The notes beneath the pieces were generated by a model. That model was not told the origin of the DNA. It saw only the letters and a list, made by a program, of their open reading frames with translations, and ran no database searches. The position numbers and the translations under genes were made by a program. This document shows positions 18,340-28,361 of a DNA stretch of 64,000 nt, piece by piece (the first letter of the stretch is position 1; each line of letters starts with the position of its first letter). This DNA is from Mucilaginibacter psychrotolerans (lineage in GTDB: Bacteria; Bacteroidota; Bacteroidia; Sphingobacteriales; Sphingobacteriaceae). The stretch is from NCBI RefSeq assembly GCF_004519315.1, contig NZ_SOZE01000017.1:78072-142071 (forward strand), read 5' to 3'.

Positions 18340-19313
18340 TATTTCCCAATTAAGCGTTGAAACGTTTTGAGCAATTCCGCCATTTCCCATAAAGGGAAAA
18401 AGATATAATTGAACCTCGGCAACAGTTCAGGGCCGATGCCATCGAACAGAGACTTATCTATTTTCCCGGCGCGGTTTTCCACGATTTTTAGGATTGCGTC
18501 CTTTTTCTCCCTTTCGTTGCTGCCAATGATTTTATCCGTTTCATTATAAAGGATGATTGAAACTAGGTGTATCTCCACCGGATTCAGTCTTCCAGTCTTA
18601 TAGGCCTTCGCAATTGGTACCAAATCCTCGTTAAGGAAATCATCATAGATATATAATTTCAGTTCCGTCCGATGATTTTTATAATTATCCTGGACACTTT
18701 TCAATGCTTCCTCAAATGCCTTATTGAATTGATAGGAACTCGAATAAGCTTTCGCTTCCCCGATATAAATCAAGTGCGTTCCATTCTCAAAATTATAATG
18801 GATCGCGTCCGCGCCGAACCTCTCCATCTTAGCTGAACTGGTAATTGGCATTTTTCGCAGAAGGGGCACAGCGTCAAAGAACACCTGCAGTAAATTGAAT
18901 AACACGAGTTCCCCGAATTGACCTTGAATAAAGACCTCTTCCGTAGCCGAATTTTTAAACTTTTGGAAAGTTACCGTCCGTAGCGCAGATTGCGCGTTCC
19001 TGTCGCTACGCCCTTCCTCCGCAACCATCTTATCCACAATGTCCGCTGCTTTCTTATTGCTGTAGACCCACTCTGGAATCGTATTAACCAATTCCTCGCA
19101 AAATTCATCTCGATATTCCTGTAAATCCACATAATTTATGCACGAAGTCACATGCTCTTTTTCAGGTACCACGTTAAATTTCTGGCGCACCCAATAAACA
19201 TGGTCCATTAGTGAATTGGTATAGGACCTGAGCGATTTTAGTTTTTCAGCGGAAAGTTCCAATGATAATAAGGTTAAGTTTATGAACGAATGTACAAAAG
19301 AGATCCAATACAT
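18339..19313 (-). CDS. hamA: HamA-like DUF1837 nuclease of a Hachiman-type defence system
   Basis: The C-terminal half matches the DUF1837/HamA pattern: GQFGELVLF, then FGADAIHY, then YIGEAKAYSSS. These give a PD-(D/E)xK-like set of Glu135, Asp169, Glu186 and Lys188 (counting from the ATG at 19313). In Hachiman systems HamA is the nuclease effector, held off by HamB until activation. The frame opens earlier, with a TTG at 19337, but the ATG at 19313 is preferred. The stop overlaps the hamB start by one base (TAATG). It is divergent from the OLD gene. Confidence 0.82.
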   Translation of the reverse strand: MYWISFVHSFINLTLLSLELSAEKLKSLRSYTNSLMDHVYWVRQKFNVVPEKEHVTSCINYVDLQEYRDEFCEELVNTIPEWVYSNKKAADIVDKMVAEEGRSDRNAQSALRTVTFQKFKNSATEEVFIQGQFGELVLFNLLQVFFDAVPLLRKMPITSSAKMERFGADAIHYNFENGTHLIYIGEAKAYSSSYQFNKAFEEALKSVQDNYKNHRTELKLYIYDDFLNEDLVPIAKAYKTGRLNPVEIHLVSIILYNETDKIIGSNEREKKDAILKIVENRAGKIDKSLFDGIGPELLPRFNYIFFPLWEMAELLKTFQRLIGK

Positions 19314-19712
19314 CAAATAAACCCCAGGGTCAGACAAAAAGGGGTGTTGCTCCGATTATAATATTTTGCGCAGAGAATTTATGTTTTTGCTATGCCAATG
19401 AGCTGAATTTTTAAATCATGAACTTAGGTAGTCGGACAAAATTTTCATGTGCTCATACGTAGCAATCGTTATCCATCATAACATTTGCCTTAAAACTAAC
19501 ACCTACCTTTTAAATTAGAATACATCCGAATGCGCGATGGATAATATCAGTCAAACTCCACTTGCTACGCTGGTACCCTACATTTAGCCCTCACTGATAT
19601 ATTCAACAAATAAGGATACGTCAAATGTTAGTAAAATGGCATTAGATAATACACAAAGTAATCAATAAAACTCTACTATCTTTACCACTCTAACCATCCT
19701 AAATACTTATTC
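19314..19712. other. Divergent intergenic region between hamA and OLD genes
   Basis: About 400 AT-rich bases with no credible gene; they must hold the promoters of both defence operons. A TATCTTTA box near 19675 could be the -7 element for the OLD gene. Confidence 0.4.
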
Positions 19713-21554
19713 ATGAAAATCGAGTACTTCTACATAAAAGGGTTCAGAAGAATAAAAGAAGCCAAAGTCGAATGTGGTGACGCCACATTTCTAATCGGGG
19801 AAAATAATATTGGAAAAAGTAGCATACTTACTGCATTGGAGTTGTTTTTTTCCGATGCCAAAAATCTTGAAGAGGAAGATTATTTCAAGATTGACGAACC
19901 TAAATTCCAAACTGACGAAATTGTTTTTGAAGTAAAATTAACCGATTTGCCGACTGAATCTAATCACTGGCGTGGATTTAAGGGCAGGATTTTTTCAGAG
20001 ACAACTAACGGCGAAACTCTTAACTGCATTTACTACAGAAAAACCTATCCAAGGGGCGGTACAGCCAGGCGAGAAATGAGGTCGTGCCGTAAAACCATCC
20101 GGAATGAATTTGCAAAATGTAAAACCTTTGATGATTATATTACTGCAGGTATCAGTGCAGCGGTCATAGCTGAGTGCTTCGAGGGAGAAATAAACACTAC
20201 TAAAGCGATTACCAATAAAGACAAGGAAAAACTTGACTTAATATCAGAAATTTGGGATGTCGACGAAACGAATTCTGAGTGGGCCACGAATCCAGGAGGT
20301 ATCGAACAAAACATCTTAGTCAAACTGCCAAGGTTTTTACTTATTCCGGCGGAAAATGGGAAGAATGAGATTAACAAGCAAGGTGGCGCTCTTCAAAATA
20401 CAATGAAAGAACTTTTCAGTGAAGTCAGAGAGGCGTCTGACAATTACAAACAAGCCCAAATGTACTTAGATAGACTCGCCTTAGAACTTGACCCGAATGA
20501 TCAGACACAGGAATTTGGAAAGATGCTAATTGATATTAATAACATTATCAGCGGCGTTTTTACAGGTTCTAAAATTCATATTACCACTAATCTTAGTGAT
20601 CCGGGTTCTTCTATTAAGCCTACCTTCGATATCCAAATGTCGAGCAATGTCAAAACCAATCCCGAAAGACAAGGAATGGGGGCCTTAAGGTCAACAGTCT
20701 TTGCTCTATTACGTTATAGGGAAAGATTTGCACAAAGAAAGATTAAGGAAGGCGTATTAATCAGGCCATTAATTATCGGTTTTGAAGAACCGGAAATGTA
20801 CCTCCACCCAAACGCAGCCAGCTTGATGCGTGAAAAATTGTATGAACTGGCTACGTCTTCCAATTCAAAGATTATCTGCACGACGCACTCGCCATATATG
20901 ATTGACCTGAGTAGAAAAATCGACAATGAAAGCTATCCTAAACAAGTGCTCAATTTATTAAGTTTAAAAATGGATGCAGAACATGCCATTCCAGTCACAA
21001 CGGTTATGCCCTTTAACACAACCCAAGCTTTTAAGAATTTGCAAGCAGACGACAAGCAATTCGTTAAGTTCGTTTTGAAGATTGACGATTCGATAGCGAA
21101 GGTCTTTTTTTGCAGCAAAGTCATTGTTGTAGAAGGTGACACAGAAGAACTCTTAATAAAAGAAACTGTGCAGCGCCTGCCCTCGGCCAAAATGAAACAA
21201 TTTTTATGCGACTATCAAATTGTTAAGGCCAGAGGAAAAGCAGTTATCATTTCGCTAGTAAAATATTTAAGGATACTGGGTATCGAACCGTTTGTTATCC
21301 ATGATATGGATACCGAAGCTGGCGCGATTATATTCAATGATCCAATATTAGCAAGTTTGGATAACTTAGAGGATCGTAGGCTAATGGTAAAACATACTAT
21401 AGAGGACCTATTGGGGTATGCTGAACCGATTAATGAAAAGCCTTACAAAGCTTATAAATTTATCAATGAAAACTGGGGAGACGAATGGAAAGACGTAAAT
21501 GAACCGTGGAAGGAAATATTCGAAAATAGAGTGTCACCTGAACTCTTTGTTTAA
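19713..21554 (+). CDS. OLD-family ATPase-Toprim nuclease
   Basis: The ABC-type N-terminal domain has Walker A GENNIGKSS at residues 29-37 and the signature plus Walker B region GFEEPEMYLHP near 356-366, followed by CTTHSPYM. The Toprim domain has VIVVEGDTEELL near 470 and VIHDMDTEAG near 528, typical of OLD nucleases. Such proteins act in phage defence alone or as GajA with a UvrD-like GajB. No UvrD-like gene lies next to it, so it is a stand-alone (class 1-like) OLD. At 613 aa the length is normal. It stands between the Hachiman pair and the nuclease-STAND gene. Confidence 0.88.
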   Translation: MKIEYFYIKGFRRIKEAKVECGDATFLIGENNIGKSSILTALELFFSDAKNLEEEDYFKIDEPKFQTDEIVFEVKLTDLPTESNHWRGFKGRIFSETTNGETLNCIYYRKTYPRGGTARREMRSCRKTIRNEFAKCKTFDDYITAGISAAVIAECFEGEINTTKAITNKDKEKLDLISEIWDVDETNSEWATNPGGIEQNILVKLPRFLLIPAENGKNEINKQGGALQNTMKELFSEVREASDNYKQAQMYLDRLALELDPNDQTQEFGKMLIDINNIISGVFTGSKIHITTNLSDPGSSIKPTFDIQMSSNVKTNPERQGMGALRSTVFALLRYRERFAQRKIKEGVLIRPLIIGFEEPEMYLHPNAASLMREKLYELATSSNSKIICTTHSPYMIDLSRKIDNESYPKQVLNLLSLKMDAEHAIPVTTVMPFNTTQAFKNLQADDKQFVKFVLKIDDSIAKVFFCSKVIVVEGDTEELLIKETVQRLPSAKMKQFLCDYQIVKARGKAVIISLVKYLRILGIEPFVIHDMDTEAGAIIFNDPILASLDNLEDRRLMVKHTIEDLLGYAEPINEKPYKAYKFINENWGDEWKDVNEPWKEIFENRVSPELFV

Positions 21555-21776
21555 GGAATTAAAACGAAAGTTGCTCTTGTACCGATTAAATTCATCCCCC
21601 ACATTATAATTCCTTTAATACAAAGAACTCGATTAAAGGGAGGAGTTTACGAGACTGTCCAGTTAAAACGCCTGCCTATAAAACAGCGAACATTTAATAG
21701 TCCAAGTATTATTTTATAGAAAACATTAAGATTCATAGAGGGTTCTCAAATATTCACGGAATTGCTCCTCAACCGT

Positions 21777-24056
21777 TCATTCGTTTATATCATCAAAGAT
21801 GCTCCTGTCACTGCCTGGCTTTGCAAAACTAGGTTTTGCACTAAATCTGCCAGGAGTAGAAGCGGGATAGTACTCTTGATTATTTCGCCAATTTTCTAAC
21901 TCTGTATCTTGGTTCTTAATGATTTGCAAAAAAGCTGGTTCACGTTCAAATTCATCTTTTAGAGTACTTAAAAGTGACGAAAATTTATCTGTGTATTCGT
22001 CAGGGGTGTCATCTCCATTTTCATTAAACTCTTCTTGCAACCTTTCACGCATCAGTTCCAATTTTGGTAAGAGTCCTAATTCGACCCGGTTTTTAATTTC
22101 GCTAAGCTCATCGTCAGTAAACATTCCTTGGAATTGTTTATTTTCGAAAATGTAAACATCTTCTCCAGCGACAGCATACTTCATCACTCTTTGTAGAAGT
22201 TCTAAGCGGATTTCTTCCGGTAATAAGCCAAAACTATGCAAACGAATAGCAAGCGCGATATGTGGTGATATCGACAAGTATAAACCTGGCATGCTTACTT
22301 CGTTTAATAAGTCTCTACGCACTGTAAAGAATTGTTTTAAAAATTCCTTTGAACATCGTCTTGCAAGAAAGTTAAATAGGTTTCTTTTACCGTAGTATTT
22401 TCTTGTCCAGTCTTCCTTATATGAGTCGTCAGTTTCGTACATTTTAAGCCTTTCCAAAACGATCGGGTAAACAACTTTAGGAATGATAAGCGCTTTTTCC
22501 ACTTTTAGGTCGCCCATTGTAACCTGACTCATCATTTTTGACAGCGAACTGCCTTGAACATAAACACCTAAAAGTTCCGGCGTTTTCGCAATAACCTTTG
22601 CAAACGCATCACCAACCGTTGGGTGTTTAAATTGCCAATCCGCATCGTCTTCCGAAGTTATATGCTGAACAAAACTACCTGCCATTGATTGAAGGGCAAT
22701 AAGGCATTGGGCAGTATTACTTCCAATTCGCTCGATAATTTCTTTTTCACTTTCATTTAGAGAAATTGGGCTGGCCAATCTTCCGTTGCTCATATAAACA
22801 AGCGCTAACGCCGCCTTACTATCTACATCCAACCCAACTAACGTATCGATTAAAAATTGTTCCTGCCCGATTACGAAATTTTCAATTGTTATAGGGTGTA
22901 AGATTAGATCTTTTGTAAAAGCAGGATCAGACAACCTTCGTGCAGTCTCAGGAATAAATCTCTCATGGTTTGCAATCAAATCAAGGTGAGGCTTGATTTC
23001 AGTAATGAACTCCGGCTGTTGCTTCCCAAGTTTTAAATGGTTGTACAATATTTGCTGCTTTTCCTTAAGACTAAGGTTATGTACATCGATCACGACACGA
23101 CTTTCCTTAAATAGAGGAAACGCACTTTCCTTTAAGTCGTTTCGCGCCCGGTCATAGATATAATCGCGCGATGTCATAACGATTTTTACGCCGCTTTTGA
23201 CCATCGCTTTAACTTCGCTTAAAATGCTATTCCAAGATTGGACTAAGCCACTTTCGTATTGCATGGCCCCAAATGCATCATCTATCCAAAACAGCCTTGC
23301 TTCGCCGTCAGGATTCCAATGTTTTAAGAGTAAATCAGGCTTGGCTACTTTAATCGTATGCGCTTTCCATTGATCGATTGCACCTACAGCCAACATCGAT
23401 GCGATAGTTGTTTTACCTGCGGCTGGTTCACCGATTAGTAATACAAAACCCTCTTGGTCAATCGCATCTGCAGCACGATAATAAGCATCGGTTAGAACGA
23501 CTTTAGCTAAATCATCTTTCATTGATGCTAATAAAGATTCAGCTTGCTTAAATGCTCGCTCGTCAAAAATTTCTGATAAGTCTCCAAGTCCGTAAACGCG
23601 CGGTACAAGCATCCGCAATCTTTTATTTTCGGTTAGCTGTTCATTTATCCAGTTCGAACCATGGCAAATAACTTCTTTTGCACCTGCCGCTTTGAAATAA
23701 TCTTCAATATCTTCCGCAGCTATTCCAGAGATTTCAGCGTTAGTCATAATTAGATAAAAGTCACACCTTCCGTCTTTGGCTAAGCGTTTAACTTTTTCAT
23801 ACTCGTCCTTCAAATCAGCTACAGTTAGCTTTTCGTTTACCTTGCTGGTAAACTTGCTCTGAATAACGTACCGACCTCTAATTTCTTTCCCCGAGGGTTC
23901 TTTCCAAATTCCGGTAAAAGCGCCATCGCGACCGCCATCTTTAGAATCAAGATAACGTTCAATTGGTTGTTTGAAAACTTCCTTACAAATCGAATGACAA
24001 AGGCTTTGAAAACTACTCCAACCAAGTTTGTGAAGTTGAAAGTCAATGATATTCAT
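21777..24056 (-). CDS. Restriction endonuclease-like domain fused to STAND NTPase
   Basis: Residues 1-150 form a likely PD-(D/E)xK nuclease, with Asp44 in GGRDG and Gln66-x-Lys68 in VIQSK. A STAND-type P-loop NTPase follows, with Walker A GEPAAGKTT at 209-217 and Walker B LFWIDDAFG at 255-263, and a sensor-like VMTSRDY after it. The remaining roughly 480 residues are helical and would be the sensor. This order, nuclease then NTPase then sensor, is that of STAND defence proteins such as Avs, in which target binding drives assembly and activates the nuclease. I cannot assign a named subfamily. The gene is monocistronic. Confidence 0.78.
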   Translation of the reverse strand: MNIIDFQLHKLGWSSFQSLCHSICKEVFKQPIERYLDSKDGGRDGAFTGIWKEPSGKEIRGRYVIQSKFTSKVNEKLTVADLKDEYEKVKRLAKDGRCDFYLIMTNAEISGIAAEDIEDYFKAAGAKEVICHGSNWINEQLTENKRLRMLVPRVYGLGDLSEIFDERAFKQAESLLASMKDDLAKVVLTDAYYRAADAIDQEGFVLLIGEPAAGKTTIASMLAVGAIDQWKAHTIKVAKPDLLLKHWNPDGEARLFWIDDAFGAMQYESGLVQSWNSILSEVKAMVKSGVKIVMTSRDYIYDRARNDLKESAFPLFKESRVVIDVHNLSLKEKQQILYNHLKLGKQQPEFITEIKPHLDLIANHERFIPETARRLSDPAFTKDLILHPITIENFVIGQEQFLIDTLVGLDVDSKAALALVYMSNGRLASPISLNESEKEIIERIGSNTAQCLIALQSMAGSFVQHITSEDDADWQFKHPTVGDAFAKVIAKTPELLGVYVQGSSLSKMMSQVTMGDLKVEKALIIPKVVYPIVLERLKMYETDDSYKEDWTRKYYGKRNLFNFLARRCSKEFLKQFFTVRRDLLNEVSMPGLYLSISPHIALAIRLHSFGLLPEEIRLELLQRVMKYAVAGEDVYIFENKQFQGMFTDDELSEIKNRVELGLLPKLELMRERLQEEFNENGDDTPDEYTDKFSSLLSTLKDEFEREPAFLQIIKNQDTELENWRNNQEYYPASTPGRFSAKPSFAKPGSDRSIFDDINE

Positions 24057-24310
24057 GTAACAACTGATTAGATTTCATAAAAATAGGATTATCAAGTCGC
24101 TTAATGTAACTATCGGCGCACCGCAATTCAAGAACATTCTAAAATTTCTCCCTAAAGCATCCACGAACCATACCGCCTGTTCACAGCGGGAATTAATTTA
24201 ACGTACCGCTTGTTTTCTATTTAGAAGTGATACACTACCATTCTATAATTCTAATTCCTTTGCTATAAATTTTTCACTTCGCTATTGGTAAGTGTCAATT
24301 ACCAGCGAAT

Positions 24311-25450
24311 TCAATGATGAGGCTGATACTGGTAGAGAAATATCCAAATTATAATAAGTGCCGAGGGAATTAGCCACAACAACATAGTTATCATACGTAA
24401 TCTGAACCGCTGATTGCCCAGTTCCTGTTCCACTAACAAAAAACGCTTATCGAACTGTTTCAAATTTTCGCCGGAAAAAGTATTTTTGTAATTGGCGATA
24501 TTAGTAGCAGTAAATAAAAGTGAACTATATTGGTTTGCCAAGAAAATTTGGATTAGAACCGCAAATATTATTAGACTACCTGCAGCGATCCAGTTTTTAG
24601 TTTCGTTAAGCTTAACAAAATCAAAGGCTGAAAACACCAAAATAAAAGCTGTTGGTATTGCCACGAGCTTAGTTTGCGAGTCGTTAATAACCGCTTGTAT
24701 TTTTTGTGTGTATTCCAGTGCCTTAGCATCTAATTCCAGCCTCAGCTTATTGAGGGAGAAATCGCGCAAATAGTACTGATAAGCGGCCAACGTTTTATCG
24801 GCAAATTCTGCCATTTTTTGCAGCAACACACGAAAGCGGTCTTCCTCCTTTACCCCGGCGAGATAGTCGATGAGCTCATTTATGTATAATAGTTTTTCAG
24901 GGCTATCGTTGGCTGCAAAAACTTCCGTAACCCGCTTCAGGCCAATCCTATCTTGATCCGAGAAGCTGCTAATCGGAATTGCGTCATAGTGCAATGGCAG
25001 GATTAGTCCTTTATCTTCCCGGAAGATCACCGCGTAATCAAATTCGTTATCCGTGTACACATGCTTTGCCAGCATTTTTATTGCAGTGATCAGTGCTTGG
25101 GTTGCCAGGTAGCTATCATAAAATATTCCGCCTTTGTCGTCACTATACCCTGCCGCGGCTATATAAACGCGGCTCGTTGGGGCTTCATAGCGGTGTTTAC
25201 GGATTAACGCATCTGTGTCTGTGAAATACCCCATGCTGGCAAGCTTCCCTGAAGATAGATATAGGTTGACGGCTTGCCCGATTTCATTTTTAAAATCGGT
25301 ATTTTCAATAATTTGAAGATCCAACATCGAGGTGATGCAAGCTTGCATGTGTACGTCAGCAATTTGCAATTCACATGCAAGAGTACCATTACTAGCGTTG
25401 CTTTGGGATAAGCCAATCAATCGTACAATCTCTTCGAGCATGAGTCTCAA
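24311..25450 (-). CDS. Membrane protein paired with the NdpA-like gene
   Basis: The N-terminal 250 residues are soluble. Hydrophobic segments follow near 265-280 (LVAIPTAFILVFSAF), 290-309 (AAGSLIIFAVLIQIFLA) and 353-373 (MLLWLIPSALIIIWIFLY). I do not recognise the family. The start is either TTG at 25450, overlapping the upstream stop by 4 bp, or ATG at 25441. In both cases the genes are tightly coupled. A soluble sensor or linker with a C-terminal membrane module is common among membrane-disrupting defence effectors, but here that is inference from architecture and position. Confidence 0.65.
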   Translation of the reverse strand: MRLMLEEIVRLIGLSQSNASNGTLACELQIADVHMQACITSMLDLQIIENTDFKNEIGQAVNLYLSSGKLASMGYFTDTDALIRKHRYEAPTSRVYIAAAGYSDDKGGIFYDSYLATQALITAIKMLAKHVYTDNEFDYAVIFREDKGLILPLHYDAIPISSFSDQDRIGLKRVTEVFAANDSPEKLLYINELIDYLAGVKEEDRFRVLLQKMAEFADKTLAAYQYYLRDFSLNKLRLELDAKALEYTQKIQAVINDSQTKLVAIPTAFILVFSAFDFVKLNETKNWIAAGSLIIFAVLIQIFLANQYSSLLFTATNIANYKNTFSGENLKQFDKRFLLVEQELGNQRFRLRMITMLLWLIPSALIIIWIFLYQYQPHH

Positions 25451-26481
25451 GAGCTAAGTTTATCAATTAACGCCTGCGGCAACCGCTTGAATGTTAGTTC
25501 GTTTTTTTGTTTATTAAAGAATACGTCCTTATCCAGCAGCTCGGAATCGAACTCGAGCCGATAATTATCATCACTGTACATGATGTATTTGATTCGGCGC
25601 AGCCTTGCTTTATCGCCTTTTATCGTTTCACTGACACCGTATGTCTCAGCAGATGCAAATTCCCGGAACTCATCTGTGTTTTCCGGGTTCATCAATGCTG
25701 ATATAGACGAAAGTTCAATCTCTTTATTTTCTTTCAGGCAGTCCGTGCAATAGTCTGATACCTGATTTTTCACTTTAATGGTTTGGGTCCGATCCATTCC
25801 TTTTTCCTTCGCAAAAGCGTCAATGGCGGTGATTAAACGATTTGTGGACTCTGTGCTAGTTGTTTTGTTATCACAATCAATGAAAGACTGAAAATAGTAG
25901 CTTACATTTTTATTGCCTTTGACAAATGATAAGTAAGTGCGGCTTTCGGTATCCGAACCAGATTCGACAAGTTTCCAGCGTGTAAGGTTTATCATGCAGG
26001 CAACGTCAACCTTACTTAAGTCAAGGTTTTTGATGTCTTCCAAAGTCAAATCAGCCTCTCGTACCATATACCCGTCTTTATTATTAATTGTGAGCACGAG
26101 CATATACCGGTTACGGGTATCTGTATTAATGAAGTCGGTAAATATTAAAAAGCTGCCAGTTGCATTAACAGTATTCTCAAGCACCTTTTTATATTGTTGC
26201 GCTGCACTTACCGAGAAGTCGTAAAAGTTTTCGTCAGCCAAATACTTTTCCAGCCCATTCCGAAAAGTCGGCTCCGCGCCGGCAAAAATGCCATAGGTGG
26301 GATTTGATTTTTTATGATAAGATTCATTAAGTTTGCCAATGAATACTTTTTCCTTGTCGTTTAGATTTAATACGGTCGGGGCTTTTTTAAAACCAACTTT
26401 GCGGTCGCCTGCTGTTTTAAGTAATTGGTGGATTACCATACCTCTAACATCGAGGTTACTGCCGTGTCTTTTAAATTCCAT
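25447..26481 (-). CDS. NdpA/YejK-like nucleoid-associated protein (NA37 family)
   Basis: The patterns IFTDFIN, KDGYMVREADLTLEDIKN, SKVDVACMINLTRWK and YYFQSFIDC match the 37-kDa nucleoid-associated protein family of E. coli YejK. The 344-aa length also fits (YejK is 335 aa). Chromosomal members associate with the nucleoid and are not essential. Here it lies in a defence island and is coupled to a membrane protein gene. A DNA-sensing role feeding a membrane effector is a reasonable inference. It is divergent from the DUF4365 gene across 459 bp. Confidence 0.8.
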   Translation of the reverse strand: MEFKRHGSNLDVRGMVIHQLLKTAGDRKVGFKKAPTVLNLNDKEKVFIGKLNESYHKKSNPTYGIFAGAEPTFRNGLEKYLADENFYDFSVSAAQQYKKVLENTVNATGSFLIFTDFINTDTRNRYMLVLTINNKDGYMVREADLTLEDIKNLDLSKVDVACMINLTRWKLVESGSDTESRTYLSFVKGNKNVSYYFQSFIDCDNKTTSTESTNRLITAIDAFAKEKGMDRTQTIKVKNQVSDYCTDCLKENKEIELSSISALMNPENTDEFREFASAETYGVSETIKGDKARLRRIKYIMYSDDNYRLEFDSELLDKDVFFNKQKNELTFKRLPQALIDKLSS

Positions 26482-26940
26482 TCTTGTGAGTTAGGTTTTA
26501 GGAATGCAATTTAGACATTTTTTTTAGTTATAAAAATTCTACGAATTGTTAAATCTATCGGTAAAGTGACACTATTATCCTCACACAGTAAATGATGTAG
26601 GACGTATCGGTTGCTGCAAATCTTGGGCTCATTTGCTAACCCTTTGATAGTTTTTAATAGGTATTTCGTACCATTAATTTTAGGTGGCCTTGTTTACTTT
26701 TGAACTATCAGCCATCTCCAAATGCCGCCAATATGATTACATGTTACACATAACAGGGTTAGGGGGTAATACTTGCAAAACTAAAGGTGTTGTAAAAAAT
26801 GCGTTAAGAATGGAAAATTATGTGGCGTTAAAAAAAAACAACTAAATATTTGTTTATTTCATAGGAATATCGATTAACTTTATCTGTGGTTTCAAAATTT
26901 GAGACGGCAACCTATAATAACCTTTAAGCAATAGATAAAA
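26482..26940. other. Divergent intergenic region, no gene seen
   Basis: About 460 AT-rich bases between the NdpA-like and DUF4365 genes. No open frame with coding character, tRNA or repeat is evident. It should carry the two divergent promoters. Confidence 0.4.
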
Positions 26941-28347
26941 GTGGCAAAAACAGCACGAAATAAAGGCTTTGAAGCACAGGAGCTTGGCAACATTGCTGAA
27001 AATACATTCTCAGATTTGGTACAAATTTGGCTGGCTGGCACTGGTGTAAATCGCCCCTCTCGTTTAACTCCAGATTCGCAAAAAATAGACTTTGTAGTGG
27101 AGTTGCCATCGCTGTGGAAGGGTATGACTTCAATGCGAACACATTGGCAGATAAAGTCGTCCTCACAGAAATTCACTAAACATAGACACCCTGAGTTAGA
27201 TTCCGATTGTTTTCATTTTTCGTTTAGACCTAATGACTTGAGGTCATTAAAAGAATCCGTATTGCAGGATGAACATTTTTATCTGGCATTCGCACATAAT
27301 GTATCTAACGCACAATCTTCGGCATTGCTCCTACTCCCCCCGAATGAACGATTTGTTTGGTACTGTATAGACCTTAGTCAGCAGATGATAAGAGAGGGTG
27401 AAGAAAACTACCTGGTAATTCCTGAACAAAATGTACTTAACCTATCAACATTTTCGCTATTATGGAGTTCGCTATGGGTTGAAAAATTTTATGACGCACT
27501 CACTTCCAGAACAATTAGTGAAATTCCTGATCTTGGAAAAATGATAAGGCGCGTATACCCGAATTCTAAGGAAACCAATCTCAGTCCTGTAAATTGGAAT
27601 GTTATAACGAATAATCTGTCTAAATATGAGAAAGAGTTCGAAAAAAAGGAATTTACCAAGGTTAGCCTCAGCCTAGGAATAGGAAGTCTTCTTGAAAACA
27701 TTACTAAGAAACTCTATAGTAAATCAGGGAAATTAGATACTATACAGACTTATTGTCCTGAATCGTTATATGGAACGGCCAATTTATGGTTATTCGCAAA
27801 ATCTTATCACGATTTTATGGGTGCCTCGGGTGTTGTTTTAGAGAAAGGAAAAGCTGGTCAAAATCTTCGCATACTTCCTCTTCCTGATGATCCAGAAAGA
27901 ATGTCAAAACTTGAAAAAGTATGCATATGGCATATTGTGCTTTTGTATTCAGCCCTTAAAGTAGAAGTGCGGATCATCTACTGCCCCAAAATCGACGCTG
28001 GTAGCGATCATAGCTACTATGGAGGGGGAATTGGTTATTTTCCATGGTTGAATATATCTGATGACGGGCTGACGTGGATGATTGAGAATAATATCGATGC
28101 TACAAATAGCCGACACAGAGATTTTATTAATGAGCACATGAACAATATTTTTATTAACCCCTATCGCCAAAATATTTTCGGAATTGCGAACAGTTTTGAC
28201 TTACATCCGGACGACCTCCGAACCGCTCCAAAATGCCCTAAACAATTGTTTGCGAAGAGCAGTAGTTTTATTGAATACCCTAGTGGCATTTTTGGCGGTG
28301 CAGGATTCCATTTTCTTGAAAAAGTAAAACAACAAATATATAGGTAA
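26941..28347 (+). CDS. DUF4365-like protein with predicted PD-(D/E)xK nuclease domain
   Basis: The N-terminal part has GNIAENTFSD (Glu20), KIDFVVELPS (Asp50, Glu54) and HWQIKSSS (Gln70-x-Lys72). This is the DUF4365 pattern, a nuclease-like domain often found in defence genes. The rest (about residues 190-468) is unrecognised and has many aromatic residues. It begins with GTG at 26941. A four-gene transcript with the aldehyde dehydrogenase operon is possible, since only 14 bp separate them. More likely it is the edge of the defence island. It may act as a single-gene nuclease effector. Confidence 0.65.
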   Translation: MAKTARNKGFEAQELGNIAENTFSDLVQIWLAGTGVNRPSRLTPDSQKIDFVVELPSLWKGMTSMRTHWQIKSSSQKFTKHRHPELDSDCFHFSFRPNDLRSLKESVLQDEHFYLAFAHNVSNAQSSALLLLPPNERFVWYCIDLSQQMIREGEENYLVIPEQNVLNLSTFSLLWSSLWVEKFYDALTSRTISEIPDLGKMIRRVYPNSKETNLSPVNWNVITNNLSKYEKEFEKKEFTKVSLSLGIGSLLENITKKLYSKSGKLDTIQTYCPESLYGTANLWLFAKSYHDFMGASGVVLEKGKAGQNLRILPLPDDPERMSKLEKVCIWHIVLLYSALKVEVRIIYCPKIDAGSDHSYYGGGIGYFPWLNISDDGLTWMIENNIDATNSRHRDFINEHMNNIFINPYRQNIFGIANSFDLHPDDLRTAPKCPKQLFAKSSSFIEYPSGIFGGAGFHFLEKVKQQIYR

Positions 28348-28361
28348 TAAAATTATTTACT

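Noticed and set aside
19713..21554. Gabija GajA
   Set aside because: No UvrD-like GajB gene is adjacent; the neighbour is an unrelated nuclease-STAND gene on the other strand.
21640..21700. Insertion-sequence end near GAGACTGTCCAGTT
   Set aside because: No partner inverted repeat or transposase frame was found nearby.
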